64,000 nucleotides of DNA from CAZMBI01 sp964564675. GTDB taxonomy: Bacteria; Pseudomonadota; Alphaproteobacteria; Rickettsiales; UBA3002. Below are positions 10,264-17,985 of this stretch, piece after piece. The stretch lies in contig CAZMBI010000002.1 in NCBI GenBank assembly GCA_964564675.1, positions 62,001 to 126,000 of the forward strand, read 5' to 3'. The position numbers were made by a program, and so were the translations under genes. Below the pieces are notes generated by a model. The model searched no databases. It had not been told where the DNA came from and was given only the letters and a program-made list of their open reading frames with translations. The first letter of the stretch is position 1. Each line of letters begins with the position of its first letter.

Positions 10264-10635
10264 TTACGTGATTGTGATTTTTTTGTCGGCATTCGCGTTG
10301 GGCAGATTGGCCGACGGCGCGGCAACTTCATGGTCGGCCAGGGCCACGCCGACCGCATCGGCATGATGAAGGGCATGAGTGGCGGCTTTGTATTCTGTTT
10401 GTTCGGCTTGTTCATTTAACCCGGTAAAATGAGTTAAAACATTTCCAGCGACCATTTTGCCGCCCAGCAAGGCAGCCGTTTTTAACGTCACGGGGCCTGC
10501 TAATGCCGCCGCCACGCCGGCTGCTAACGTGCTATAAGCACTAATCGCGCCGGCTCCTGCATTGATGTGGGCGGCCTTTTCCCATTCCGCTTTTTCTTCT
10601 GCAACCGCGTTTTTCAGTTCTTCTCGTGTCGTCAT
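10264..10635 (-). CDS. Uncharacterised 123-residue protein
   Basis: I do not recognise this protein. It starts with a charged helix (TTREELKNAVAEEKAEWEKAA), followed by a Gly/Ala-rich hydrophobic stretch (about residues 30-62) that could be one or two short membrane or membrane-associated helices, and a His- and Ala-rich polar tail. The ATG at 10635 is chosen because AAGGAG lies nine bases upstream; a GTG six bases earlier is too close to that site. It sits alone between uvrA and ssb, divergent from ssb. Confidence 0.6.
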   Translation of the reverse strand: MTTREELKNAVAEEKAEWEKAAHINAGAGAISAYSTLAAGVAAALAGPVTLKTAALLGGKMVAGNVLTHFTGLNEQAEQTEYKAATHALHHADAVGVALADHEVAAPSANLPNANADKKITIT

Positions 10636-10738
10636 ATCCACATTCTCCTTTACGATAGGATGCTTTACAGTCTCACCATTTTAGGATAGCACATAATCAC
10701 ATAACGTAGATGAAGCTTTTATGAAATTGGAGTAAGTA

Positions 10739-11215
10739 ATGGCCGGCAGCATCAACAAGGTGATTTTAGTAGGTAATCTGGGACGCGATCCGGAAGTGCG
10801 CGCCACGCAGGACGGGCGCGAGATCGCCAATCTGGCGGTGGCCACGTCCGATAGCTGGAAGGATAAAAACACCGGCGAGCGCCGCGAGAAAACCGAGTGG
10901 CATCGGGTGGCGATTTTTAACGAAGGGCTGGTGAATATTGCCAAGAATTATCTGCGCAAAGGCTCCAAGGTCTATCTTGAAGGCCAGTTGCAAACCCGCA
11001 AATGGACCGACAAAGAGGGGCAGGAACGCTACACAACCGAAGTCGTGCTGCAGGGCTTTAACGGCAACCTGACCATGCTCGACAGCAAAGGCGCCGGCGG
11101 CGGCATGTCGGAGGCGGGCAATAATGATGATTACAGCCAGGCCCCGGCGATGGCCATGGCCGGCGGCGGCGGTGGCTCGCGCGGCGGCGATCTGGATGAC
11201 GATATTCCGTTTTAA
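10739..11215 (+). CDS. ssb: Single-stranded DNA-binding protein
   Basis: SSB coats single-stranded DNA during replication, repair and recombination. The 158-residue product has the OB fold in the first 110 residues (NKVILVGNLGRDPEVR at the start, then TEWHRVAIFNEGL and YLEGQLQTRKWTDKEG). A Gly-rich flexible linker and the acidic tip DDDIPF, which recruits partner enzymes, complete it. Length and tail are standard. The uvrA-ssb neighbourhood is common, but here the genes are separated by an unknown gene and transcribed away from each other. Confidence 0.97.
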   Translation: MAGSINKVILVGNLGRDPEVRATQDGREIANLAVATSDSWKDKNTGERREKTEWHRVAIFNEGLVNIAKNYLRKGSKVYLEGQLQTRKWTDKEGQERYTTEVVLQGFNGNLTMLDSKGAGGGMSEAGNNDDYSQAPAMAMAGGGGGSRGGDLDDDIPF

Positions 11216-11230
11216 AGATAAAGCCGGTGC

Positions 11231-11728
11231 TTATGGCATGAATGGTGCTCTACCATCAGGACCATCCACCCGACCATGATGCGTTCTTTGTTTGATTGCC
11301 GCCGAAATGGCTTTATCGGCGAACAGCTCGCTTAATTGGGTGAGCGTATCGTTGGGAATACCCGATTGTTTGCCTCCCTGCGTATATGCCTCCCGTATTC
11401 CCTGCGCCATCAGCGGCCTCGCAAGATCCATGAATTCCTGAACCGTGTGGGGACGGTCGCCCATGGCTTGTTTGATTTCCGGTGCGGCCTGTTTGATTCC
11501 CTGCGTAACCGCTATGCCGAGTCGTATCACATCCTGCGGCGGCGCCAGACGCGAAATGTCGGGATGGTTCACCGCGTCCGGGCTGGCGAGCCACTCGGTC
11601 ACTTTGTCCAGCGCATCCTGTTCAAGCGCCGCCATGTTGACGTTATGGCTGTAATAATAGTCCGGATCCTGTGAGCCCGGTAAAATACTTGGCACGTTTT
11701 GTACAGGTGGGGGTGGTATTGGGGGCAT
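11231..11728 (-). CDS. Uncharacterised 165-residue protein, second gene of a Pho-box operon
   Basis: No family is recognised. The N-terminus is proline-rich (MPPIPPPPVQ); the rest is predicted helical and polar, with no signal peptide and no membrane segment. The ATG at 11728 has a good ribosome-binding site, AAGGAG, nine bases upstream. It lies 36 bases after the next gene upstream on the same strand (11765-12370), and both have proline-rich ends, so an operon is likely. A Pho-type box precedes the pair. It converges on ssb with a 15-base gap. A role in phosphate limitation is possible on context alone. Confidence 0.6.
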   Translation of the reverse strand: MPPIPPPPVQNVPSILPGSQDPDYYYSHNVNMAALEQDALDKVTEWLASPDAVNHPDISRLAPPQDVIRLGIAVTQGIKQAAPEIKQAMGDRPHTVQEFMDLARPLMAQGIREAYTQGGKQSGIPNDTLTQLSELFADKAISAAIKQRTHHGRVDGPDGRAPFMP

Positions 11729-11764
11729 AAATAATCAACTCCTTGGTTTGTAAACAGTTTTTCT

Positions 11765-12370
11765 TCAGCGCTGCGGCGACTGGGCTGGCACCGGAGGCGG
11801 CAGCGGGGGCGGCTGCGGCCGGGCAGGGGACGGAACGGGTAGCGGCGGTGCGTTTGCAATGGGCTCCCGCCTGGCGGGCAATGGCACCGCATCCGCTGCC
11901 TTTTTGGCGCGCATTTCGCGTAGTGTCTCGTTCAGCTCCGCGTTGATTTTCGGCAAGTTACTCGTTGACGGTGGCTGCTCCTGCGCAGGCGCGCCATACG
12001 CTTCTTCTACAGAAGGCAACCCGATGGCCTGATAGAATGCCTCCTGGCGGCGCCGGCTATCGTCGCCTAACAGGCATAAATCCATCGCGGCATCAAAATT
12101 GTCCACTTTTTCGTTAAACCCCTGTGGGTTGCCTTCCAGCGCGTCGGGAATCGTCGCCACATCGGCAATTGCCCGATACCCAAGCGCCGGAAATATGCAG
12201 CCGACATAATGCGTGTGTTTGGCGATGTCGACCGCATCGTTGCTGAGAAAATCGCCGAATGTGTCGGCGGCGGCGCGCAGGCTGCCCATCATGGCCTGTC
12301 CCCAATCCCGCCAGGAGAACTGCTCCCCGGTCGCCGCCTGAGATTCGTCTTTTGTTGCTGCGCCTGCCAT
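11765..12370 (-). CDS. Uncharacterised 201-residue protein with a proline-rich tail
   Basis: Not recognised. The first 100 residues are mixed alpha with a short hydrophobic patch (HYVGCIFPALGYRAIADVA). The last 40 residues are strongly proline-rich (PPLPPPVPAQSP), a feature often seen in surface or protein-interaction tails. I use the ATG at 12370 (MAGAATK); a GTG five codons earlier is possible. No Shine-Dalgarno sequence is visible, and the -10 TATAGT lies only 13 bases upstream, so the leader is very short. It forms an operon with the gene at 11231-11728 and is preceded by two Pho-type half-sites. Confidence 0.6.
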   Translation of the reverse strand: MAGAATKDESQAATGEQFSWRDWGQAMMGSLRAAADTFGDFLSNDAVDIAKHTHYVGCIFPALGYRAIADVATIPDALEGNPQGFNEKVDNFDAAMDLCLLGDDSRRRQEAFYQAIGLPSVEEAYGAPAQEQPPSTSNLPKINAELNETLREMRAKKAADAVPLPARREPIANAPPLPVPSPARPQPPPLPPPVPAQSPQR

Positions 12371-12383
12371 ATTGGTATGATAC

Positions 12384-12422
12384 ACTATATTTCAGCCTAT
12401 TAACATGACGGTTTGGTGACAC
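12384..12422 (-). promoter_or_regulatory. Pho-type box and promoter upstream of the 12370 operon
   Basis: On the minus strand, GTGTCAC (12422-12416) and CCGTCAT (12411-12405) are direct repeats 11 bp apart, as in PhoB boxes (7-bp repeats with 4-bp spacers). A -10 sequence TATAGT (12389-12384) follows 16 bp after the CCGTCA that would occupy the -35 position. The same spacing occurs at 33.9 kb. Assignment rests on motif match. Confidence 0.5.
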
Positions 12423-12469
12423 TGCCGGCGCTCAACCTTCGGATAATTTTATTAAATTTATTTAACCAA

Positions 12470-12485
12470 TTAACCCCTCATTAAC
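12470..12485. promoter_or_regulatory. CtrA-type binding site
   Basis: TTAA-CCCCTCA-TTAA followed by C matches the CtrA consensus exactly. Two further TTAA words flank it (12462-12465 and 12495-12498). It is 44 bases upstream of a FlgC-like gene, a class commonly under CtrA control in Alphaproteobacteria. Confidence 0.6.
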
Positions 12486-12528
12486 CCTTTCTTGTTAACC
12501 TATATAAACAATCCAGTGGGGCATATCG

Positions 12529-12927
12529 ATGGTCAGCGCACCAATTAACAACGCGGTTTCCGGTCTTCAGGCATCTTCCCTGCGTCTGGAAAATAGCGCC
12601 AATAATGTCGCCAATATCGCCAGCACCGTCTCGCGCATCGATGGCGAACGCGTACTCGAGCCGTTCCGCCCGCAGGATGTGGTGCAGCAAAACGTGGAGC
12701 CCGGCGGGGTGCGTGCCGAACTGCGCCCGCGCGAGCCGGCCTCGGTGCCGGTGTTTGATCCGGATAATGTCGCTGCTAACGCGGAAGGCGTTACTGAGTT
12801 TCCCAATGTGGACCTGGAAGAGGAGATTATCGACCAGCAGATTGCCACCTATGATTTTCAGGCCAATCTGCGGGTGATCGAAGCTGCTGACGAACAGGCA
12901 GAGGAGTTATTGAATATCGTGGCCTGA
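12529..12927 (+). CDS. Stand-alone FlgC-like flagellar rod domain protein
   Basis: The 132-residue product looks like a compact flagellar basal-body rod protein. The N-terminus carries the rod signature (AVSGLQASSLRLENSANNVAN). The last 40 residues match the C-terminal rod helix of FlgC (VDLEEEIIDQQIATYDFQANLRVIEAADE). The middle is short and variable. True FlgC proteins lie in flagellar operons with flgB and fliE, but no other flagellar gene is in this window, so this could be a flgC displaced from its operon or a repurposed relative. A CtrA-type box lies 44 bases upstream and a strong terminator follows, so it appears to be a single-gene unit. Confidence 0.7.
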   Translation: MVSAPINNAVSGLQASSLRLENSANNVANIASTVSRIDGERVLEPFRPQDVVQQNVEPGGVRAELRPREPASVPVFDPDNVAANAEGVTEFPNVDLEEEIIDQQIATYDFQANLRVIEAADEQAEELLNIVA

Positions 12928-13049
12928 AGGCTGGGGGAGAGCGGAACAACCGCGGCCCGGTCTTTGCGCCCGCCCCACGCAGTAAGCCGCCGGCAAGCTG
13001 CCAAAGGCAATGAGAGTTTTCCGCTTAACCGCTTTCTCTTTCTGAAACT

Positions 13050-13081
13050 CCCCTGGAAGCTTGCTTTCAGGGGATTTTTTT
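13050..13081 (+). terminator. Rho-independent terminator after the FlgC-like gene
   Basis: CCCCTGGAAG (13050-13059) pairs over ten base pairs, with one G-T pair, with CTTTCAGGGG (13064-13073). The loop is CTTG and an A plus eight T follow. It is 122 bases after the stop codon. It is a clear terminator for plus-strand transcription. Confidence 0.85.
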
Positions 13082-13148
13082 TGTGCTCACATATTCTATT
13101 GGAAACAGTACAAGCGAGGGCAGGCCGCGGAACTGTTTTACAGACCAA

Positions 13149-13715
13149 TTACACTGGTTCCACCGCCGAGACTTCGGGGATATAATGTTTGAGCATATTT
13201 TCAATACCCTGTTTGAGGGTCAGCGTGGAAGATGGACAGCCGGAGCAGGAGCCATGCATTTCCAGATTGACCACGCCGTTTTGATAAGAGTGAAAAATGA
13301 TATCGCCGCCATCCTGAGCGACCGCCGGGCGCACGCGCATTTCGATTAACTCCTTGATCTGATCGACCAGCTGCTGTTCTTCCTCGCTGTAGGTGATCTC
13401 AGGCGCGGCCGGCTTGCCGGCGGCGGGCGCCTCGCCCATGATCGGCGCGCCGGAGACCAGATGTTCCATCACGGTGGACAGCAGCGCCGGTTTCATCGTG
13501 CTCCAGTCAGCATCTTCCGACTTGGTGACGGTAATAAAATCCGAGCCGAAAAACACCGCGCGCACATGCGGCGTGGCAAACAGCGCACCGGCCAGCGGCG
13601 AGGCTTCCGCTTCTTCCGGGTTGACGAAAAATGCCGTATCATCGGGTAGAACCGACTGCCCGGGGATGAATTTCAAGGTGTTGGGATTCGGGGTTTCTTC
13701 GGTCTGGATGAACAT
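13149..13715 (-). CDS. nfu: NifU-like Fe-S scaffold/carrier protein (Nfu)
   Basis: Nfu proteins carry and deliver Fe-S clusters to target enzymes. The 188-residue product has the N-terminal Nfu_N domain (MFIQTEETPNPNTLKFIPG) and a C-terminal NifU-like domain that holds the cluster-binding CSGCPSS motif near residue 160, joined by an Ala/Pro-rich linker. This two-domain form is typical of Alphaproteobacteria and mitochondria. AAGGATT lies just upstream of the ATG. Upstream of the gene is a tract of six phased heptamers (13727-13768). Confidence 0.93.
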   Translation of the reverse strand: MFIQTEETPNPNTLKFIPGQSVLPDDTAFFVNPEEAEASPLAGALFATPHVRAVFFGSDFITVTKSEDADWSTMKPALLSTVMEHLVSGAPIMGEAPAAGKPAAPEITYSEEEQQLVDQIKELIEMRVRPAVAQDGGDIIFHSYQNGVVNLEMHGSCSGCPSSTLTLKQGIENMLKHYIPEVSAVEPV

Positions 13716-13726
13716 GGTTTTAATCC

Positions 13727-13768
13727 TTAGAGGCTAGCACTTAGTCATTAGTAACTAATCATTAATTA
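13727..13768. repeat. Phased heptamer tract (TYAG class)
   Basis: Six consecutive 7-bp words fill this intergenic stretch: TTAGAGG, CTAGCAC, TTAGTCA, TTAGTAA, CTAATCA and TTAATTA. The first two or three bases after each period keep the YTAG core while the rest changes. Similar tracts occur at other gene junctions in the window. Confidence 0.6.
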
Positions 13769-13771
13769 AGG

Positions 13772-15067
13772 CTATCCCGTGAAAATTTCAAGATATGTCT
13801 GCATTTCGAATTCGGAGATGGGATAATCGGTGCCGCCGCGGGCATTGAGCATTTTGGTGTGATGGACTTTGCCGATTTTCATCTGCAGGGCCATGGCGGT
13901 GCGCATGGAAAGCCCGGCGCGCCAGGCCAGCGCGGTGATGGCGCTGCCGCTGCGTGAGCGCAGAATCCGCTTGGCGGTGTCTGTGGGCATTTGCGCCAGA
14001 ATGCCCAGCGCCGCCGCCACAAACGGCTCATTCACCTCGGCAATGGCGTTGCCGATCGTCTCCTCGTCCAGCCGGCCCAGTGCGTGCATGTCACGCGCGC
14101 GCAGTTCGGCCGTGCGCTCCTGATCGGCCGTCCAGCTTTTCAGACGGTGATTGACGGCGATGGTGGTATCCTGCTTGTGGCGTGGCCTGAGATGGCCCTG
14201 TGATTCCAGCTGGCTGATCAGGTTCTGCGACACAAACCCGGCAATGCGGTTGACGGTGGAGCGGTTGAGTTCGGGGCGGCGGACCAGCATATCGTGCCAG
14301 AATGTGTGCTGCGGCGCCTGTTCGACGATACAATCCAACGCCCGGCTGCTGAGGCGGGCGCCGTCATTTTCCAGCAGGTGGTGAATGGCTGCGGGTAGGC
14401 GGGTTTCGGCAATGGCCTCACCCACCGGCTCGGAGACGCTCCGCCGCCGGGCGATGGCTTCGACCACGCCCGGAATGCCGCTGGTGCCGATAATATCGAG
14501 CAAATCTTCATCGCGCAGCAGGGGAGAGAATTCCAGAATCGGGCAGGCCACGCTCAGCTTATGATCCCACGCCAGCTGTTGCACTACGTCATAGGGCGCT
14601 TCGGGCAGATCGCTGAGCTCTTCGGCGACCATTTCGCGCACGCGCTCGGACTGATCGCGCGCCAGCATGTGCAATACCTGAATCGTATGATCCAGCACCA
14701 TCTGCTGGCGCGAATGGCTGAGCCGGGGCAGCAGCCGGGTGATTTTGCGCGCCAGCTGACAGCGGATTTCCTCTTCCAGCCGGCTATAGTCGCTTAAGGC
14801 ATCATCGAGCAGGCCGAGCTGGCTGTCGACCGGCTCCGACGTGTCCTGATGAATACGGTTGCTGACGATTTCCGCCTTGCTGTGCCGGCTGCCGACTTCG
14901 CGGTTGAGCGTGATCGGCTGGTCGGCGGCGACTGCCGCGTTCATGGCGTGGATATTCTGCGCGATATGGCCCAGGCGCTCATCCGGCGGCAATAGGGCGT
15001 GCCCGTCGCCGCGCTTTGCCTCGCGTCCGCCGAAAAGCCGTTGAAATGCCTGCATCATTGAGGGCAT
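13772..15067 (-). CDS. DUF2336 domain protein
   Basis: A 431-residue helical protein matching the alphaproteobacterial DUF2336 family, whose members are built of HEAT-like helical repeats. Typical segments are present (RLLPRLSHSRQQMVLDH, LARDQSERVREMVAEELS, CPILEFSPLLRDEDLL). The function is not known; some relatives are near signalling or cell-cycle genes. I set the start at the ATG at 15067 (MPSMMQAF) because a strong GGAGG lies eight bases upstream, not at upstream in-frame codons. It follows the PAS/EAL gene by 92 bases on the same strand, so the two may be cotranscribed. Confidence 0.85.
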   Translation of the reverse strand: MPSMMQAFQRLFGGREAKRGDGHALLPPDERLGHIAQNIHAMNAAVAADQPITLNREVGSRHSKAEIVSNRIHQDTSEPVDSQLGLLDDALSDYSRLEEEIRCQLARKITRLLPRLSHSRQQMVLDHTIQVLHMLARDQSERVREMVAEELSDLPEAPYDVVQQLAWDHKLSVACPILEFSPLLRDEDLLDIIGTSGIPGVVEAIARRRSVSEPVGEAIAETRLPAAIHHLLENDGARLSSRALDCIVEQAPQHTFWHDMLVRRPELNRSTVNRIAGFVSQNLISQLESQGHLRPRHKQDTTIAVNHRLKSWTADQERTAELRARDMHALGRLDEETIGNAIAEVNEPFVAAALGILAQMPTDTAKRILRSRSGSAITALAWRAGLSMRTAMALQMKIGKVHHTKMLNARGGTDYPISEFEMQTYLEIFTG

Positions 15068-15159
15068 GGCCGGAACCTCCATGCTCGCAGTGTAGCAGGC
15101 AAAGGTTTCGGGAGTGTTAAAATGGGGCAATATAGCCCGAATGGTGCTAGAAACGCGCC

Positions 15160-16899
15160 CTAACTATTCGCCACCGACCACCAGGCGCGGTTGCGGTTAT
15201 TGAATCGTTTGGCGCGCATGATGCCGCCGAACTGCGCGCAGGGTTTTTTACAGCTTTTGATGATATCCGGGTCGGTATCGGGCTTGCCGAAGAGATAGCC
15301 CTGGCCGAATTTTACCCCCGCTTCCCACAGCAAGGCGGCTTCTTTTTCGCTTTCCACCATTTCGCCGATGGTGGTGATATTCAACTCGCGACACAGGCTT
15401 GACATGGCTTTCAGCATGCTGCGGCCGCGGCCGGTTTTGATCGCCTCGCGCACATACGAGCCGTCGATCTTGACGAAATCGACATGCAGATTGCGCAGAT
15501 AGTCGAACGAGGATTCGCCGGTGCCGAAATCATCGAGGCAGCACAGATTGCCCTCCTTGCGCAGATCCTGCAGGAATTGATTGGCAGTGCGCATATCGTC
15601 TATCTTGAATGACTCGGTGACCTCGAAAATCAGCTGTTTGCGAAACCGCGCATGCATCGATACCAGCTTGCGCAGGGCGTCGCGAAACAGCATCGAGCCC
15701 AGCGAGCGGCCCGAAATATTGACCGCCACCATCGGGTGATAGCCGGTTTTGGCATGTTCGGTCAGCATTTCGAAGACTTTCTGGCACATCAGCAGGTCAA
15801 AATCGCCGATGATGCCGGAGTGCTCTCCAAAATTGATAAATTCGAACGGGTTCTTAAAGGTGTCCTGACTGTTCAGCCGTACCAGCGCTTCATAATGGTG
15901 GATCACCCCGTTTTGGAGATCGACAATCGGCTGGAAGGCGACTTCAAACGCATCATCATTAAGCGTTTGCTTGAACTCGCCGATACGGTTGACCGTATCG
16001 GCAAGCAGGCCTTCATAGCCCTGCGCGAGACTGTCGATGGAGAAATCCTCGCCGGCATGTTTGGCGAATTGATTGAGCGTATACAGCATGGCATTGGCGC
16101 AGTCCTGCTGGCTGAGCTCGCCGGGATCGGCATGGATGGTATTGGCGTGCACCTGCAGGCCTTTGCCGTTGGGGTCGGCCTGCCGGGTCAGTTCAATGAT
16201 ATCATCAATCAGCTGTTTGGTATCGGTGGTCCCGTCATGCACCAGGCTGTAGCCGCCGCCGTCGAGCACGCCTGCCGTATCGCCGTCGAGGGATTTTTCG
16301 CGGATTGTGTCGCTGATCATCTGCAGGAGTTTTTCGGCATCGGCCTCGACGAGCTGTTCCAGCAGTTCTTTCAGGCCCGGCAGATCGAGCATTGTCATCT
16401 GCACGTGGTCGCCGCGCTCTTTAGCCTCGAAAATCTTTTTATTGGCGTTTTCGACATAGGTCTGTGTTTTATATAAGCCGGTTTCCACATCGCGGTTGAA
16501 GAGCTGATCGGTGGTGACCTCCGAGCCTTTCAGCTGGCTCAGGCTGAGATAGGTATGGCTGCGCAGATTGGACAGGCGAAAGCCGGTCATGGCAAAGGGC
16601 AGGGCATCGTGGCGTGAGGAGCGCAGCACCACTTCCATCCGTTCCATCCGGTGTTTATGATCGAGCTCGGCCAGCACCTTTTGGGTTTTGCTGGAATGGC
16701 CGGGCATGAGCAGGGTATAAAAATCCATCCCGCGCAATTCATCGGCCTCGCGCCCCAGCAGGCCGCGCGTGGCGCCGTTGGCAAACATAATCCGGCCGTC
16801 AGGGTCGAGCTCCAGCAGAATATCGGCCGATGCAAAGGCAAACGCCACGAAGCGGTCCCGTTCGTGCCGGATCTGGGCGAGGTTATCAGCCGTGCTCAT
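15160..16899 (-). CDS. PAS - degenerate GGDEF - EAL domain protein
   Basis: A 579-residue cyclic-di-GMP signalling protein. A PAS domain (about residues 18-110) is followed by a GGDEF-like region in which the active-site motif is degraded to GGGYSLV, so it is unlikely to make c-di-GMP. The EAL domain (about 300-545) keeps EALVR, the metal-binding DDFGTG, FVKIDGS and GEMVES stretches, so phosphodiesterase activity is plausible. There is no membrane segment, so it is probably cytosolic. A short Cys/Lys-rich tail follows the EAL domain. It is divergent from dapD and upstream of DUF2336 on the same strand. A near-consensus CtrA word lies in the divergent promoter region. Confidence 0.88.
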   Translation of the reverse strand: MSTADNLAQIRHERDRFVAFAFASADILLELDPDGRIMFANGATRGLLGREADELRGMDFYTLLMPGHSSKTQKVLAELDHKHRMERMEVVLRSSRHDALPFAMTGFRLSNLRSHTYLSLSQLKGSEVTTDQLFNRDVETGLYKTQTYVENANKKIFEAKERGDHVQMTMLDLPGLKELLEQLVEADAEKLLQMISDTIREKSLDGDTAGVLDGGGYSLVHDGTTDTKQLIDDIIELTRQADPNGKGLQVHANTIHADPGELSQQDCANAMLYTLNQFAKHAGEDFSIDSLAQGYEGLLADTVNRIGEFKQTLNDDAFEVAFQPIVDLQNGVIHHYEALVRLNSQDTFKNPFEFINFGEHSGIIGDFDLLMCQKVFEMLTEHAKTGYHPMVAVNISGRSLGSMLFRDALRKLVSMHARFRKQLIFEVTESFKIDDMRTANQFLQDLRKEGNLCCLDDFGTGESSFDYLRNLHVDFVKIDGSYVREAIKTGRGRSMLKAMSSLCRELNITTIGEMVESEKEAALLWEAGVKFGQGYLFGKPDTDPDIIKSCKKPCAQFGGIMRAKRFNNRNRAWWSVANS

Positions 16900-16997
16900 T
16901 ATGAGAACCCTGCTATGCGTTTTTTAATCATATTGCCGGGGCGTCGCTTTCTCTTGTTACGCACCAGTACTTAATGTTTCATCGTAACCTTCAAGCG

Positions 16998-17012
16998 TTA
17001 CCAAAGGGTTAA
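16998..17012. promoter_or_regulatory. Possible CtrA-type site in the EAL/dapD divergent region
   Basis: TTAC-CAAAGGG-TTAA differs from the CtrA consensus by one base in the first half. It is 99 bases from the start of the EAL gene. The match is imperfect, so this is a weak candidate. Confidence 0.25.
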
Positions 17013-17060
17013 TGCGCTTCAAAATGATGGCGAATTTGTGTTAATTTCTCGGAAAAGTCT

Positions 17061-17089
17061 TTGATATCCGGTGTCTGCAGGGGTATTAC
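17061..17089 (+). promoter_or_regulatory. Promoter candidate for dapD
   Basis: TTGATA (17061-17066) and TATTAC (17084-17089) are separated by exactly 17 bp. The dapD ATG is 26 bases beyond, with AAAGGAG in between as ribosome-binding site. Confidence 0.55.
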
Positions 17090-17115
17090 CCTATTATAAC
17101 AGTAAAGGAGACGTC

Positions 17116-17985
17116 ATGGCACTCGCCCCGTTACCCGAGCAAGAACCGGATATGGAAAGCACAATCAACGATGCGTGGGACGCGCGCGATACGCTGAGCA
17201 CGGAAACCGGCGGCGCAATCCGCGAGGCGGTGGAAAAAACCCTCACCGCGCTCGATCGCGGCCAGCTGCGCGTGGCGGAGAAAATCGACAGCCAGTGGCA
17301 GGTCAATCAATGGGTGAAAAAAGCGGTGTTGCTGTCGTTTCGCTTAAACGGCATGCAGCTGATCGAAAATGCCCCGGCGCGCGCCGGGCATCACACCCAC
17401 TGGTGGGATAAAGTACCCTCCAAGTGTGAAGGGTGGGGGGCACCTAATTTTCACGAGGCCGGCTTTCGCGCCGTGCCAGGTGCGCTGGTGCGCCATTCGG
17501 CCTATATCGCGCCGGATGTCGTGCTCATGCCCTCATTTGTCAATCTCGGTGCCTATGTCGATCGCGGCACCATGGTGGATACCTGGGCGACGATCGGCAG
17601 TTGCGCGCAGATCGGCCGTAACTGCCATATCTCCGGCGGCGTGGGCATCGGCGGTGTGCTCGAGCCGCTGCAGGCCAACCCGGTGATCATCGAGGATGGT
17701 TGTTTTATCGGCGCGCGCTCGGAAATCGCCGAAGGCGTCATCGTGGAAGAGGGGGCGGTGATTGCCATGGGCGTGTATCTGGGCGCCTCGACCAAAATTG
17801 TGGATCGCGAAAGCGGCGAGGTCTTCCGCGGCCGCGTGCCGGCCTATTCGGTGGTGGTGCCGGGGACGCTGCCCAATGAAGACCCAAAGAAACCCTCGCT
17901 GTATTGCGCCGTCATCGTCAAGCGCGTGGATGAGCAGACCCGCAGCAAAACCGGCGTTAATGAGATTCTGCGGGGGGCGGTATGA
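17116..17985 (+). CDS. dapD: Tetrahydrodipicolinate N-succinyltransferase
   Basis: DapD transfers succinyl from succinyl-CoA to tetrahydrodipicolinate in the succinylase branch of lysine and diaminopimelate synthesis. The 289-residue product has the N-terminal helical part and a left-handed beta-helix of hexapeptide repeats (for example RHSAYIAPDVVLMPSFVNLGAYV and GCFIGARSEIAEGVIVEEGAVIAMG). The ATG at 17116 follows AAAGGAG by six bases and gives the family's usual length; an upstream in-frame start would add 15 odd residues. It overlaps dapE by four bases (ATGA), a translationally coupled pair. Confidence 0.97.
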   Translation: MALAPLPEQEPDMESTINDAWDARDTLSTETGGAIREAVEKTLTALDRGQLRVAEKIDSQWQVNQWVKKAVLLSFRLNGMQLIENAPARAGHHTHWWDKVPSKCEGWGAPNFHEAGFRAVPGALVRHSAYIAPDVVLMPSFVNLGAYVDRGTMVDTWATIGSCAQIGRNCHISGGVGIGGVLEPLQANPVIIEDGCFIGARSEIAEGVIVEEGAVIAMGVYLGASTKIVDRESGEVFRGRVPAYSVVVPGTLPNEDPKKPSLYCAVIVKRVDEQTRSKTGVNEILRGAV

